Below are positions 1-6,562 of a stretch of DNA of 54,435 nt, piece after piece. The first letter of the stretch is position 1, and the number at the start of each line of letters is the position of its first letter. The stretch comes from Paraburkholderia domus (GTDB lineage: Bacteria > Pseudomonadota > Gammaproteobacteria > Burkholderiales > Burkholderiaceae): the NCBI RefSeq assembly GCF_905220705.1, contig NZ_CAJNAT010000041.1, forward strand, positions 1 to 54,435, given 5' to 3'. The notes below the pieces were generated by a model, which saw only the letters and a list, made by a program, of their open reading frames with translations, did no database searches and was not told where the DNA came from. Made by a program: the position numbers and the translations under genes.

Positions 1-125
1 AGGCATGCACCATTGCCGTGTCGGTCATTGCGGCGCTGCCGTTCACCGGTATACCGCATCTCCGTTTCTCCGCCAACGCCGAGCCCGACGCGGGATTGGA
101 ATGCTTCCAAGTAACGTTTTATTAA
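1..125 (+). CDS. 3' end of an upstream gene (partial, unidentified)
   Basis: Reading from base 3, an open frame of 40 codons runs to a TAA at 123-125 and ends in the residues LECFQVTFY. Its start lies left of the window. It is on the same strand as the secretion operon and stops 45 bases before the HrpB1 start, so it is probably the preceding secretion-locus gene. Too little is visible to assign a family. The overlapping frame that runs into HrpB1 looks less natural upstream of position 170. Confidence 0.45.
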   Translation, partial: ACTIAVSVIAALPFTGIPHLRFSANAEPDAGLECFQVTFY

Positions 126-169
126 CCAGGACGAAGACGCCCTCGCGGCGTTTTCGGGAGCCATTGCAG

Positions 170-619
170 ATGCAGGACGACACACTGGAACTGCTGATTT
201 CGATCGGTCACTACGCTCGCGTTCATCGACGCTTCGACGAGGCGCACTACCTGTTCGACCGGCTGGCCTTGCTGTATCCGCAGCGGGCCTTTCCGTACCT
301 CGGGCAGGGTCTTGTCGAACTCGATCGTGCGAATTACCGCGGCGCATCGCTGCTTTTCGGCCGGGCGCTCGACGTTGCGCCGGACAGCGCGCTGGCACGC
401 GCCTGGCTCGGCGTGTGTCAGATTTTCGAGGGCCACTACGCGCTCGGCGCGCGCACGTTGATGGCCGTGACGGACGGCGATGAACCTGGTGCGATTTCGA
501 TGGCGGCGGCATTTCTGAATCTGCCCGAATGCGCACCTTATACCCGCGCCGCTCGTGCCGTTCCCGCTGCGGCTTCCATTTCAACCATAGAACGACTCAC
601 TAATCTAGGCGGGCATTGA
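170..619 (+). CDS. hrpB1: HrpB1/HrpK-family type III secretion protein
   Basis: This is a 149-residue all-helical protein with a TPR-like core (motifs YLFDRLALLYPQRAFPYLGQ and LFGRALDVAPDSALARAWLG), as in the HrpB1_HrpK family of Hrp2-type secretion systems. In Xanthomonas, HrpB1 is a periplasmic accessory factor that binds peptidoglycan and helps assemble the secretion channel; that role is carried over here by family. I chose the ATG at 170 because CGGGAG lies about 9 bases upstream and the longer open frame adds 55 residues with no family resemblance. The next gene, sctI, starts one base after its stop. Family assignment is good, exact role inferred. Confidence 0.8.
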   Translation: MQDDTLELLISIGHYARVHRRFDEAHYLFDRLALLYPQRAFPYLGQGLVELDRANYRGASLLFGRALDVAPDSALARAWLGVCQIFEGHYALGARTLMAVTDGDEPGAISMAAAFLNLPECAPYTRAARAVPAAASISTIERLTNLGGH

Positions 620-620
620 T

Positions 621-944
621 ATGTTGCAACCCCCGGTCACCCCCATGCCGACGCAAGCCGGCCCATTGTCCCCCGTGGCTCCGGCCGCGGGCCTGTCCGC
701 TGACGGTTCGGGCGACGGCGCTTCGCTGGTCGAGCGTCTGATGGCGCATGCGCAGAACGTGCAGGATGCGTCGGCGCAGCAACTGTCGCAGCACCTCGAT
801 CAACTTGACTCTGGCCGCGTCTCGACGTCCGACATGCTGCGTCTCCAGGCCGACATGGGTGCCTTCGCGGTGAAGGTGCAGATGACGGTGCGCGTGGCCG
901 ACGAGATCGGCCGCGCAATCCAGACGCTGACGCAACGAAGCTAA
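621..944 (+). CDS. sctI: Type III secretion inner-rod protein HrpB2 (SctI)
   Basis: This is a 107-residue protein with a disordered Pro/Ala-rich first third and a C-terminal helical half (LVERLMAHAQNVQDASAQQ, then MGAFAVKVQMTVRVADEI). That layout is typical of HrpB2/YscI inner-rod proteins, which polymerise inside the periplasmic channel and are early export substrates. The stop overlaps the sctJ start by one base (TAATG), which suggests translational coupling. In Xanthomonas, release of the early substrate HrpB2 depends on the cleaved C-terminal domain of HrcU. That domain is absent from the SctU of this cluster, so the pair deserves joint study. Confidence 0.85.
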   Translation: MLQPPVTPMPTQAGPLSPVAPAAGLSADGSGDGASLVERLMAHAQNVQDASAQQLSQHLDQLDSGRVSTSDMLRLQADMGAFAVKVQMTVRVADEIGRAIQTLTQRS

Positions 945-1873
945 TGCGCCGCACTCTGATCCTGCTGCCGGTCCTGCTTTTCCTCGTCGGCTGCAGAACC
1001 TCGCTTTTTGAAGGCCTGGACGAGGACCAGGCGAACCGCATCGTCGCCGCGCTGAGCCATCACGGCATCAACGGCTACAAGGAGCGCAACGCGGACCGGA
1101 CCTGGAACATCTCGGTCGACGACGCCGATGCGGTGGTCGCCACCGAATTGGCCAGCGCGTACGCACTGCCGCGCGGCGGCCACGCGAATCTCGGCGACCT
1201 GTTTAGCCGTCAGGGGTTGATCTCGAGTCCGGAGGAGGATCGCGTCCGCTACGTGTATGGGCTGTCGCAGGAACTGTCCGACACGCTCGAAAAGATGGAC
1301 GGCGTACTGCTCGCCCGCGTGCACATCGTGCTGCCCGCAAAAGATCCGATGGATCCCGTGCAGGACACGCTGCCTTCGGCGTCCGTAATGATGCGCTACC
1401 GCAGCGACTACAACATCGAACTGATGCGCGACAAGATTCGCGCACTGGTGGCGGGCAGTGTAGAAGGCCTGACGCCCGCGCGCGTGTCGCTGACGTTGCT
1501 GCCGGTAACGCCGGTGCTGACCTTTCCGGGCACCTGCGCAGACGGTGCCGACGTCGCCAGCGCCGCGGGCGCGGTCGAAGCGACGGCCTGCGCGCACGAC
1601 AGCGGCAAAGCGTCGATGCGCACCACGGCGATGTTGTGCGTGTTGGCCATGCTCGTGCTGCTGGCGGCCGGCTTCATGTGGTTGTGGCACTCGGAAACGC
1701 GCACGTGGTTCAAACGGAAGCCTCGCGGGCGTAGTGCCGGACTCCCTCTCGGAGACTTCGCGCAGTCCGTGCGGAAAGGGCAACGCGACGCCACTGACGC
1801 GAACACTGTCGACACTGCGGACGCCGGCACTCGTCCGTCGAAATCCACGACCCGCACCGGAGACGACACATGA
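944..1873 (+). CDS. sctJ: Type III secretion inner-membrane ring lipoprotein SctJ (HrcJ)
   Basis: This 309-residue YscJ/HrcJ/FliF-type protein forms the inner ring of the basal body. The N-terminus is a lipoprotein signal with lipobox LVGC (Cys17). The two ring-building domains follow (motifs GINGYKERNADRTW, EEDRVRYVYGLSQELSDTLE, ARVHIVLPA and SASVMMRYR), then a transmembrane helix at about residues 227-247. The basic cytoplasmic tail of about 60 residues is longer than in many homologues. The gene starts on the last base of sctI, and its TGA overlaps the sctK ATG (ATGA at 1870), so it sits inside a tightly coupled operon. Confidence 0.95.
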   Translation: MRRTLILLPVLLFLVGCRTSLFEGLDEDQANRIVAALSHHGINGYKERNADRTWNISVDDADAVVATELASAYALPRGGHANLGDLFSRQGLISSPEEDRVRYVYGLSQELSDTLEKMDGVLLARVHIVLPAKDPMDPVQDTLPSASVMMRYRSDYNIELMRDKIRALVAGSVEGLTPARVSLTLLPVTPVLTFPGTCADGADVASAAGAVEATACAHDSGKASMRTTAMLCVLAMLVLLAAGFMWLWHSETRTWFKRKPRGRSAGLPLGDFAQSVRKGQRDATDANTVDTADAGTRPSKSTTRTGDDT

Positions 1874-2445
1874 AACGCGCCTATACCTGTGCACCCGCCA
1901 ACTGGGCGCATCACAGCTGGCTTGACGCGAGGCAGCCGATTCGTCACGAGCGTGCCGCGCGTGCCGCTCATGCCTTGCTGTTCAGCCGTTACCCGCAACT
2001 CGTTCAGGTGGCGCTTGCCGACGTACCGCCAGTCCTGCCGCTCTGGCCGCGGCCGGCGTGCGCGCGCTTGTGCCGGATCGTTGCCGCACTCGCGTTCGCC
2101 CGTTCGTTGCGCCGCGTAGTCGCTGCCCGGGCTCGTGCTGCGCTGGCGGTCAGCGTCGCGCCGGGCTTGCTTGCTGCGATTCAACGGCACCCGCGCGCCG
2201 ACGCGGCCGACCTGGAAGTCGAGCCGCCGCCGACGCTATCCAGCCGGCACGACATGACGGCGCTCGGACTCGCGTTGGCGATGCAGGCTGCGGCGGACTC
2301 CCGCAATGCATTCTGGTGGAGCCTGCGCCTGCCGCGCGAGATATCGGAGGCCGCGACGCACTATCGCGTGCACGGCTTGTCGGCGCTCGACGCGCGGGAA
2401 CTGGTTGCCGACGCGCGGCGTTTGATGAAGGGGCACTCATGCTGA
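1870..2445 (+). CDS. sctK: HrpB4-family sorting-platform protein (SctK)
   Basis: This is a 191-residue Arg/Ala-rich, mostly helical protein between sctJ and sctL, the place occupied by HrpB4 in Hrp2-type operons. HrpB4 behaves as a SctK protein, the cytoplasmic adaptor linking the inner ring to SctQ and SctL. Sequence conservation in this family is low. The call rests on position, length and the closing region (AFWWSLRLPREISEAATHYR). Its ATG overlaps the sctJ stop, and its last 7 bases overlap the start of sctL. Confidence 0.75.
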   Translation: MKRAYTCAPANWAHHSWLDARQPIRHERAARAAHALLFSRYPQLVQVALADVPPVLPLWPRPACARLCRIVAALAFARSLRRVVAARARAALAVSVAPGLLAAIQRHPRADAADLEVEPPPTLSSRHDMTALGLALAMQAAADSRNAFWWSLRLPREISEAATHYRVHGLSALDARELVADARRLMKGHSC

Positions 2446-3218
2446 TCTGTCGAATGGGCGTGTGGCGAATCGAATCCGACGGTCATTTGAGCGCGCTCGA
2501 ACTGGCGTCGCTCGAAGGCCTTCGCGCAGTCGAAGCCGAGCGTGTGGCCGAAGCGGCACAAGAGCGCGCGCGCCTCGCCATGCAGGTGCGTGGGCTCAAA
2601 CGTCGTGCGTGGCGTCGTGGTTACTCAGCGGGCAAGGCCGCCGCGTTGCGTGAACACGTCGGCCGTGCGGCTGCCGCGGCTTTTGCTGCGCATCGCTTAC
2701 AGGACCGGTTGACGCAGATCGTGCTGAGCGCGGTGAGCGACATTGTCGGCGGACTGCCGCCGTCGGCCACGTTGACCAATCAGTTGCGCCGCGCGGTCGC
2801 CGTGTCGCAGTCGCAACGACTTGTGTCTGTGCGTGTTGCCACGCCGGTGTTCAAGGACGCCACGCAACTGATCGCAGCGATCGAGCAGGAACTCGGCACG
2901 CCGCTTTGCACGGTTCTGGCCGATGCGGGCTTGCCTGCGCATTCGTGCGTCATCGAAACCGAGGCTGGCGTGATCGACGGTGGCCTGAAAATGCAACTGC
3001 GGGCGCTGGAGCGCGGCATCCGGGACGGCGTGGCGCAAGTGTTGCGCACCTACGACCTGGCTGACGGGTCGGGGCGTACGGCGCTCGACAACATCGAGCG
3101 TGGTGTGCGGCTGACGCTGGCCGTGCTGGCCACGCCACAGGCGCCCCTGCCGCCGCTGCCCACGTCGCCGACTCCGGGTCGCGTCGTTCAACGCCAGTTC
3201 GTGCGGGAGGCCGCATGA
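2439..3218 (+). CDS. sctL: ATPase stator SctL (HrpB5)
   Basis: This is a 259-residue SctL/FliH-type protein that tethers the SctN ATPase to SctQ. Residues 25-90 are a charged, coiled-coil-prone segment rich in Glu, Arg and Ala (EAERVAEAAQERARLAMQVR). A globular C-terminal half follows, with the family signature AHSCVIETEAGVIDGGLKMQ. A Pro-rich tail closes the protein. The frame is open much further upstream, but the ATG at 2439 is inside the sctK terminus, matches the normal HrpB5 N-terminus (a short strand, then the coiled coil) and fits the overlap pattern of the operon. Confidence 0.88.
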   Translation: MLICRMGVWRIESDGHLSALELASLEGLRAVEAERVAEAAQERARLAMQVRGLKRRAWRRGYSAGKAAALREHVGRAAAAAFAAHRLQDRLTQIVLSAVSDIVGGLPPSATLTNQLRRAVAVSQSQRLVSVRVATPVFKDATQLIAAIEQELGTPLCTVLADAGLPAHSCVIETEAGVIDGGLKMQLRALERGIRDGVAQVLRTYDLADGSGRTALDNIERGVRLTLAVLATPQAPLPPLPTSPTPGRVVQRQFVREAA

Positions 3219-4186
3219 GTCTCTGGCCGGATCTGGAAACCCTCGCGAGGTCCGACGCCGAGCGCCACAACCTGGCGATCCGGCACTTCGGCCGGCCACG
3301 GGCAGTCCGTGTCGGCACACGCCGCTTCACGCTGGAGTTCGAGCCGTGCCGCGCGCGCTATCCATTGCTGGTGTCCGGCACGGCGGCGCAAGCGCCGTTT
3401 AGCGCCGCGTGCGATGCCGGCGCGCTGCTGCCGGAGCTGACGCCGTCCGTGATCGCCGAGCGCGGCGACACGGCCCTGATGCACGTCGCTGACGCGCTGA
3501 GCGACTGGCTGTGCGCACTGGAAGGGCTGTTCGGCTTCACGATCGACGTCACCGCCGTCGCTTTCGATGCAGTCACGCAGCCTGGTGCGTACGGCATCGC
3601 CGTCACGCACGCGGCGAGCGGCCGCGCTGCACATTTCTCGTTTTGCAGCCCCGCGGTCGATGCCTGGCTGCAACGGCGCATGCCGGCGCCGCTCTCCAGC
3701 GAGGCGCTGCTGCGCCGCCTGTACGTGAGCATGCCGATCTGTATGCCCGGCCCGTCAATGTCGCTGCCGCGTTTGCGCAAGATCGCGGTGGGCGACGCGC
3801 TGTTGATCGACCGTCATTCGTGTTACCTGCGCGTGCCGTTGCGGTTGGGCGCGTGCCGGATTTTGTTGAAATTCACTGAGGAGCACACCTTGATAGACCA
3901 TGTCCTGAATGATGAAACCCCGCCCGCTGAAGTGACCAGTGAGCTGTTGCCTATCGATGCCCTGACGTTCGCGTTCGACGCGGTGCTCGGCACGCTATCG
4001 TTGTCAGTCGCTGAACTGGCCCATCTGCGGCAGGGATCGATCGTTGCGTTCCGGCTGCCCGCGAGCGAGCGCAAGGTCACGCTGCTGTGCCAGGGCATTC
4101 CCTTTGCGCGTGGCGAGCTGATCGAAATCGAGGGTTCGTTAGGCGTGCGCGTGACCCGGCTAACCCATGAGGATCTGCCGGCATGA
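3215..4186 (+). CDS. sctQ: Sorting-platform / C-ring protein SctQ (HrcQ)
   Basis: This 323-residue protein has a weakly conserved N-terminal half and a C-terminal SPOA (FliN-like) domain at about residues 245-318 (SVAELAHLRQGSIVAFRLPA, then GELIEIEGSLGVRVTRL). It builds the cytoplasmic pods that receive substrates and bind SctL. The gene is full-length, unlike the split hrcQa/hrcQb of Pseudomonas. An in-frame TTG at 3890 with a strong ribosome-binding site could yield a separate SctQ-C; see that entry. Start and stop each overlap neighbouring genes by 4 bases (ATGA). Confidence 0.92.
   Translation: MSLWPDLETLARSDAERHNLAIRHFGRPRAVRVGTRRFTLEFEPCRARYPLLVSGTAAQAPFSAACDAGALLPELTPSVIAERGDTALMHVADALSDWLCALEGLFGFTIDVTAVAFDAVTQPGAYGIAVTHAASGRAAHFSFCSPAVDAWLQRRMPAPLSSEALLRRLYVSMPICMPGPSMSLPRLRKIAVGDALLIDRHSCYLRVPLRLGACRILLKFTEEHTLIDHVLNDETPPAEVTSELLPIDALTFAFDAVLGTLSLSVAELAHLRQGSIVAFRLPASERKVTLLCQGIPFARGELIEIEGSLGVRVTRLTHEDLPA
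3890..4186 (+). CDS. Candidate internal translation product SctQ-C
   Basis: An in-frame TTG at 3890-3892 follows GAGGAG (3878-3883) with a 6-base spacer, inside sctQ. Starting here gives a 98-residue protein that is essentially the SPOA domain alone. Internal SctQ-C products are known for Yersinia YscQ and Salmonella SpaO, and an internal start in Xanthomonas HrcQ has been reported as needed for secretion. The position just before the SPOA domain and the product size fit that pattern. The start itself is inferred: the GAGGAG also encodes Glu-Glu, so it could be coincidence. Confidence 0.5.
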   Translation: MIDHVLNDETPPAEVTSELLPIDALTFAFDAVLGTLSLSVAELAHLRQGSIVAFRLPASERKVTLLCQGIPFARGELIEIEGSLGVRVTRLTHEDLPA

Positions 4187-4827
4187 CCGCTCAACTCGAT
4201 CAGCTGCAGACTGTCGGCGTGTTCTTCATGCTTGGTCTGCTACCGCTTGCGGTTGTGATGACGACTTCGTTCACGAAGTTCAGCATCGTGTTGACACTGC
4301 TGCGCTCGGCGCTCGGCGTGCAGCAGGCGCCGAGCAACCTGGTGATTTCGGGGATCGCGCTCGCGGCGACGCTGGTCGTGATGTCGCCGACTGCCGCGAA
4401 GATTGAAGCCGCGCTGCCGGTGGGCGAGAACGGCGAAGTTGCGATGCCGCGTCCCGCCGAACTGTGGCAGGCGGTGCGCGGTCCGCTTGGCGAATTCATG
4501 CTGAAGCATTCGCGGGCCGACGAGCGGAAGTTTCTCGTCGGCGCCGCGATGCGGATCGATCCCGAGCACGACGTTCGCGAGACCGATTTCCAGTTGCTGA
4601 TTCCCGCGTTTCTGATCAGCGAAATATCGAGCGGGTTCGAGGCGGGCTTTCTGCTCTACATCGCTTTTCTGGTGGTGGATCTGGTCGTCGCCAACGTGCT
4701 GACCGCCATGGGCATGATGATGCTGTCGCCAAGCACGGTATCGATCCCATTGAAGCTCTTTATCTTCGTGTCGGTGTCAGGTATTTCCAAGCTGATGCAC
4801 GGCCTTATCGTCGGCTATGCCAAATGA
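4183..4827 (+). CDS. sctR: Export-gate membrane protein SctR (HrcR)
   Basis: This is a 214-residue FliP/SctR-family protein of normal length with four hydrophobic segments. Signatures are FTKFSIVLTLLRSALGVQQA near the N-terminus, LIPAFLISEISSGFEAGFLL in the middle and GMMMLSPSTVSIPLKLFIFV near the C-terminus. Together with SctS and SctT it forms the helical core of the export gate in the inner membrane. It starts inside the sctQ stop (ATGA) and ends overlapping the sctS ATG by 4 bases. Nothing looks damaged. Confidence 0.97.
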   Translation: MTAQLDQLQTVGVFFMLGLLPLAVVMTTSFTKFSIVLTLLRSALGVQQAPSNLVISGIALAATLVVMSPTAAKIEAALPVGENGEVAMPRPAELWQAVRGPLGEFMLKHSRADERKFLVGAAMRIDPEHDVRETDFQLLIPAFLISEISSGFEAGFLLYIAFLVVDLVVANVLTAMGMMMLSPSTVSIPLKLFIFVSVSGISKLMHGLIVGYAK

Positions 4828-5099
4828 ACAGTGTCCCGTCTCTTGCCACGTTGTCCAGCGATGCGCTCATGCTGGTGTTCTGGTTGTCGCTGCCGGCTCT
4901 GGCCGTGGCGACTGTCATCGGTTTGCTGATCGGACTGTTGCAGTCTGTCACGCAGATACAGGATCAGAGCCTGCCTTACGGTGCAAAGATTATCTGCGTC
5001 GGTGCAGTGCTGATCGTTACCGCGCCGTGGGCGAGCCGCGAGCTCACGCGCTTTCTCACCCATGTGTTTACCTTTATCGCGGCGGGGCGCCCGCATTGA
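4824..5099 (+). CDS. sctS: Export-gate membrane protein SctS (HrcS)
   Basis: This is a 91-residue protein with two hydrophobic hairpin helices, matching the FliQ/SctS family in length and in the motif GLLIGLLQSVTQIQDQSLPY. It packs around SctR and SctT in the export gate. I chose the ATG at 4824, which overlaps the sctR stop as ATGA; the frame is open upstream inside sctR, but that part is a shadow. The next gene, sctT, begins two bases after its stop. Confidence 0.96.
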   Translation: MNSVPSLATLSSDALMLVFWLSLPALAVATVIGLLIGLLQSVTQIQDQSLPYGAKIICVGAVLIVTAPWASRELTRFLTHVFTFIAAGRPH

Positions 5100-5101
5100 A
5101 C

Positions 5102-5824
5102 ATGAACTACACCGGCTATCTCGAGGGTTTTGCGTTCTGTGCGATCAGACCCGCAGTGGCGCTGTTCCTGGTGCCGTTTGGTCAGAGCGGTTCACTCGGC
5201 ATCCTGCTACGGCTGCCGATGTTGCTTGCGCTGGCCATGCTGCCTCAACAGATCGGCTGGCCGGCGCCACTGCTGCCGGCGATCTGCGTCGAAGCGGCGA
5301 CGGGTGCCGCGCTCGGCCTGCTGCTCGGCACGATCTTTCATGCGGCGGCTGCGGCGGGCGCGATACTCGACCAGCAGGGTGGCTACTCCAGCGCGTCGAT
5401 TTACGATCCGCACTTCCAGCACGAAGCGGCGCTATTCGAAACGATGTTTTTGCAGTTTGCCGCATTGACGCTCTTTACGGGGCCAGGCCTGCCGCTTCTG
5501 TTTGGCTTCTTCACGGATGCGTGGGTGTTATGGCCACCGGGCCGTTTGCACGTCGATCTGAGCGAGGTGTTCCGCAACCTTGCGCTGCGCGACCTGGCCG
5601 GCTCGCTGACCGAAGGCGTACGGCTCGCCAGTCCGTTGCTCGGTCTCGCGCTGCTGATCGATATCGCCTTCGGGTTGATGTCGCGGCACGCGAGGCGGCT
5701 CAATCCGTTTGCCACCGCGCGCACCGTCAAGGCATTGATCCTGTCGTTTGCCGCGATGCTGAGCGTACCGCCGCTCTTTGCCCTGTTGCGCATTGCATTC
5801 GATCAAGTGATCCATCTGCGATGA
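5102..5824 (+). CDS. sctT: Export-gate membrane protein SctT (HrcT)
   Basis: This is a 240-residue FliR/SctT-family membrane protein, slightly shorter than the usual ~260 residues. It has several hydrophobic segments and the family motif LDQQGGYSSASIYDPH region near residue 85-100, followed by LASPLLGLALLIDIAFGLMS. It completes the R-S-T gate. The ATG at 5102 lies two bases after the sctS stop. Its stop overlaps the sctU ATG. Here sctT sits directly after sctS, whereas in the Xanthomonas and Ralstonia hrp loci it lies at the end of the hrpB operon. Confidence 0.95.
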   Translation: MNYTGYLEGFAFCAIRPAVALFLVPFGQSGSLGILLRLPMLLALAMLPQQIGWPAPLLPAICVEAATGAALGLLLGTIFHAAAAAGAILDQQGGYSSASIYDPHFQHEAALFETMFLQFAALTLFTGPGLPLLFGFFTDAWVLWPPGRLHVDLSEVFRNLALRDLAGSLTEGVRLASPLLGLALLIDIAFGLMSRHARRLNPFATARTVKALILSFAAMLSVPPLFALLRIAFDQVIHLR

Positions 5825-6561
5825 GTAACAAGACTGAAGCCCCAACCCCCAAGCGGATCCGCCGCGCGCGCCAGGACGGCGAGATCGCGAAGAGCACGCA
5901 CCTGACGGTCGCGTTCAGCGGTCTGTGCTGGTGGCTGTATCTATTCATCGAGGCCCCGCGGCTATATGCGCTGGGCACGAGGCTGATGCTGCATATGACG
6001 ACACTCGACGCCACGCTTGCGTTCGGCGACCGGCTTGCGTCGACGCTCGGCGCGCTGAGCGCGTTCATGCCGGCAGTACTGACCGCGCTTGGCGTCGGCG
6101 CGCTTGCAGTTCTGGTGCCGGAATTGGTGCAGACGCGCGGACTGCTCGCGTGGAAACGCGTGACACCCGACGTGAAGCGTCTGAACCCGGTCAACGGGCT
6201 CAAGCAGATGTTCAGCTTGCGCCTCGTGTGGGACATCGTACTCACGCTGCTGCAGTTCGCGATCCTGCTATTTCTGTTCGCGCAGGCGCTCGCCGCATGG
6301 TTGCGGCAGCTCGCGCCCATCTGGGTTTTTTCGTTGCCGGTTCACCTCGGCTATACGGCGATCTCGCACTCGCATCTGCTTGCCTGGATGGCGGCATCGC
6401 AAATCGTGCCCGGCGCCGCCGACTATTTCATCCAGCGCTTTCTGTGGCTGCGCGGTTTGCGCATGGACAAGAGCGAAATCAAACGGGAATTCCGCGACGA
6501 CGAAGGCGACCCCTACGTAAAGAACCGTCGCCGCACGCTTCATCGGGAGCTTGGTCAATAA
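5821..6561 (+). CDS. sctU: Substrate-switch protein SctU (HrcU), lacking the autocleavage domain
   Basis: SctU/FlhB proteins have four transmembrane helices and a cytoplasmic domain that self-cleaves at NPTH to switch substrate class. The N-terminal signature KTEAPTPKRIRRARQDGEIA, the four membrane segments (to about residue 205) and the conserved linker GDPYVKNRRR are all present. Translation stops right after the residues HRELGQ, at residue 246. Family members normally continue for about another 100 residues containing NPTH. The stop is followed after one base by the sctV ATG, so there is no room for the missing part here, and I see no NPTH in neighbouring frames. Either the domain was lost or it is encoded elsewhere. 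Confidence 0.93.
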   Translation: MSNKTEAPTPKRIRRARQDGEIAKSTHLTVAFSGLCWWLYLFIEAPRLYALGTRLMLHMTTLDATLAFGDRLASTLGALSAFMPAVLTALGVGALAVLVPELVQTRGLLAWKRVTPDVKRLNPVNGLKQMFSLRLVWDIVLTLLQFAILLFLFAQALAAWLRQLAPIWVFSLPVHLGYTAISHSHLLAWMAASQIVPGAADYFIQRFLWLRGLRMDKSEIKREFRDDEGDPYVKNRRRTLHRELGQ

Positions 6562-6562
6562 A

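Noticed and set aside
941..1894. 317-codon minus-strand frame opposite sctJ
   Set aside because: Antisense shadow with Arg/His-rich composition; sctJ on the other strand has all its family motifs.
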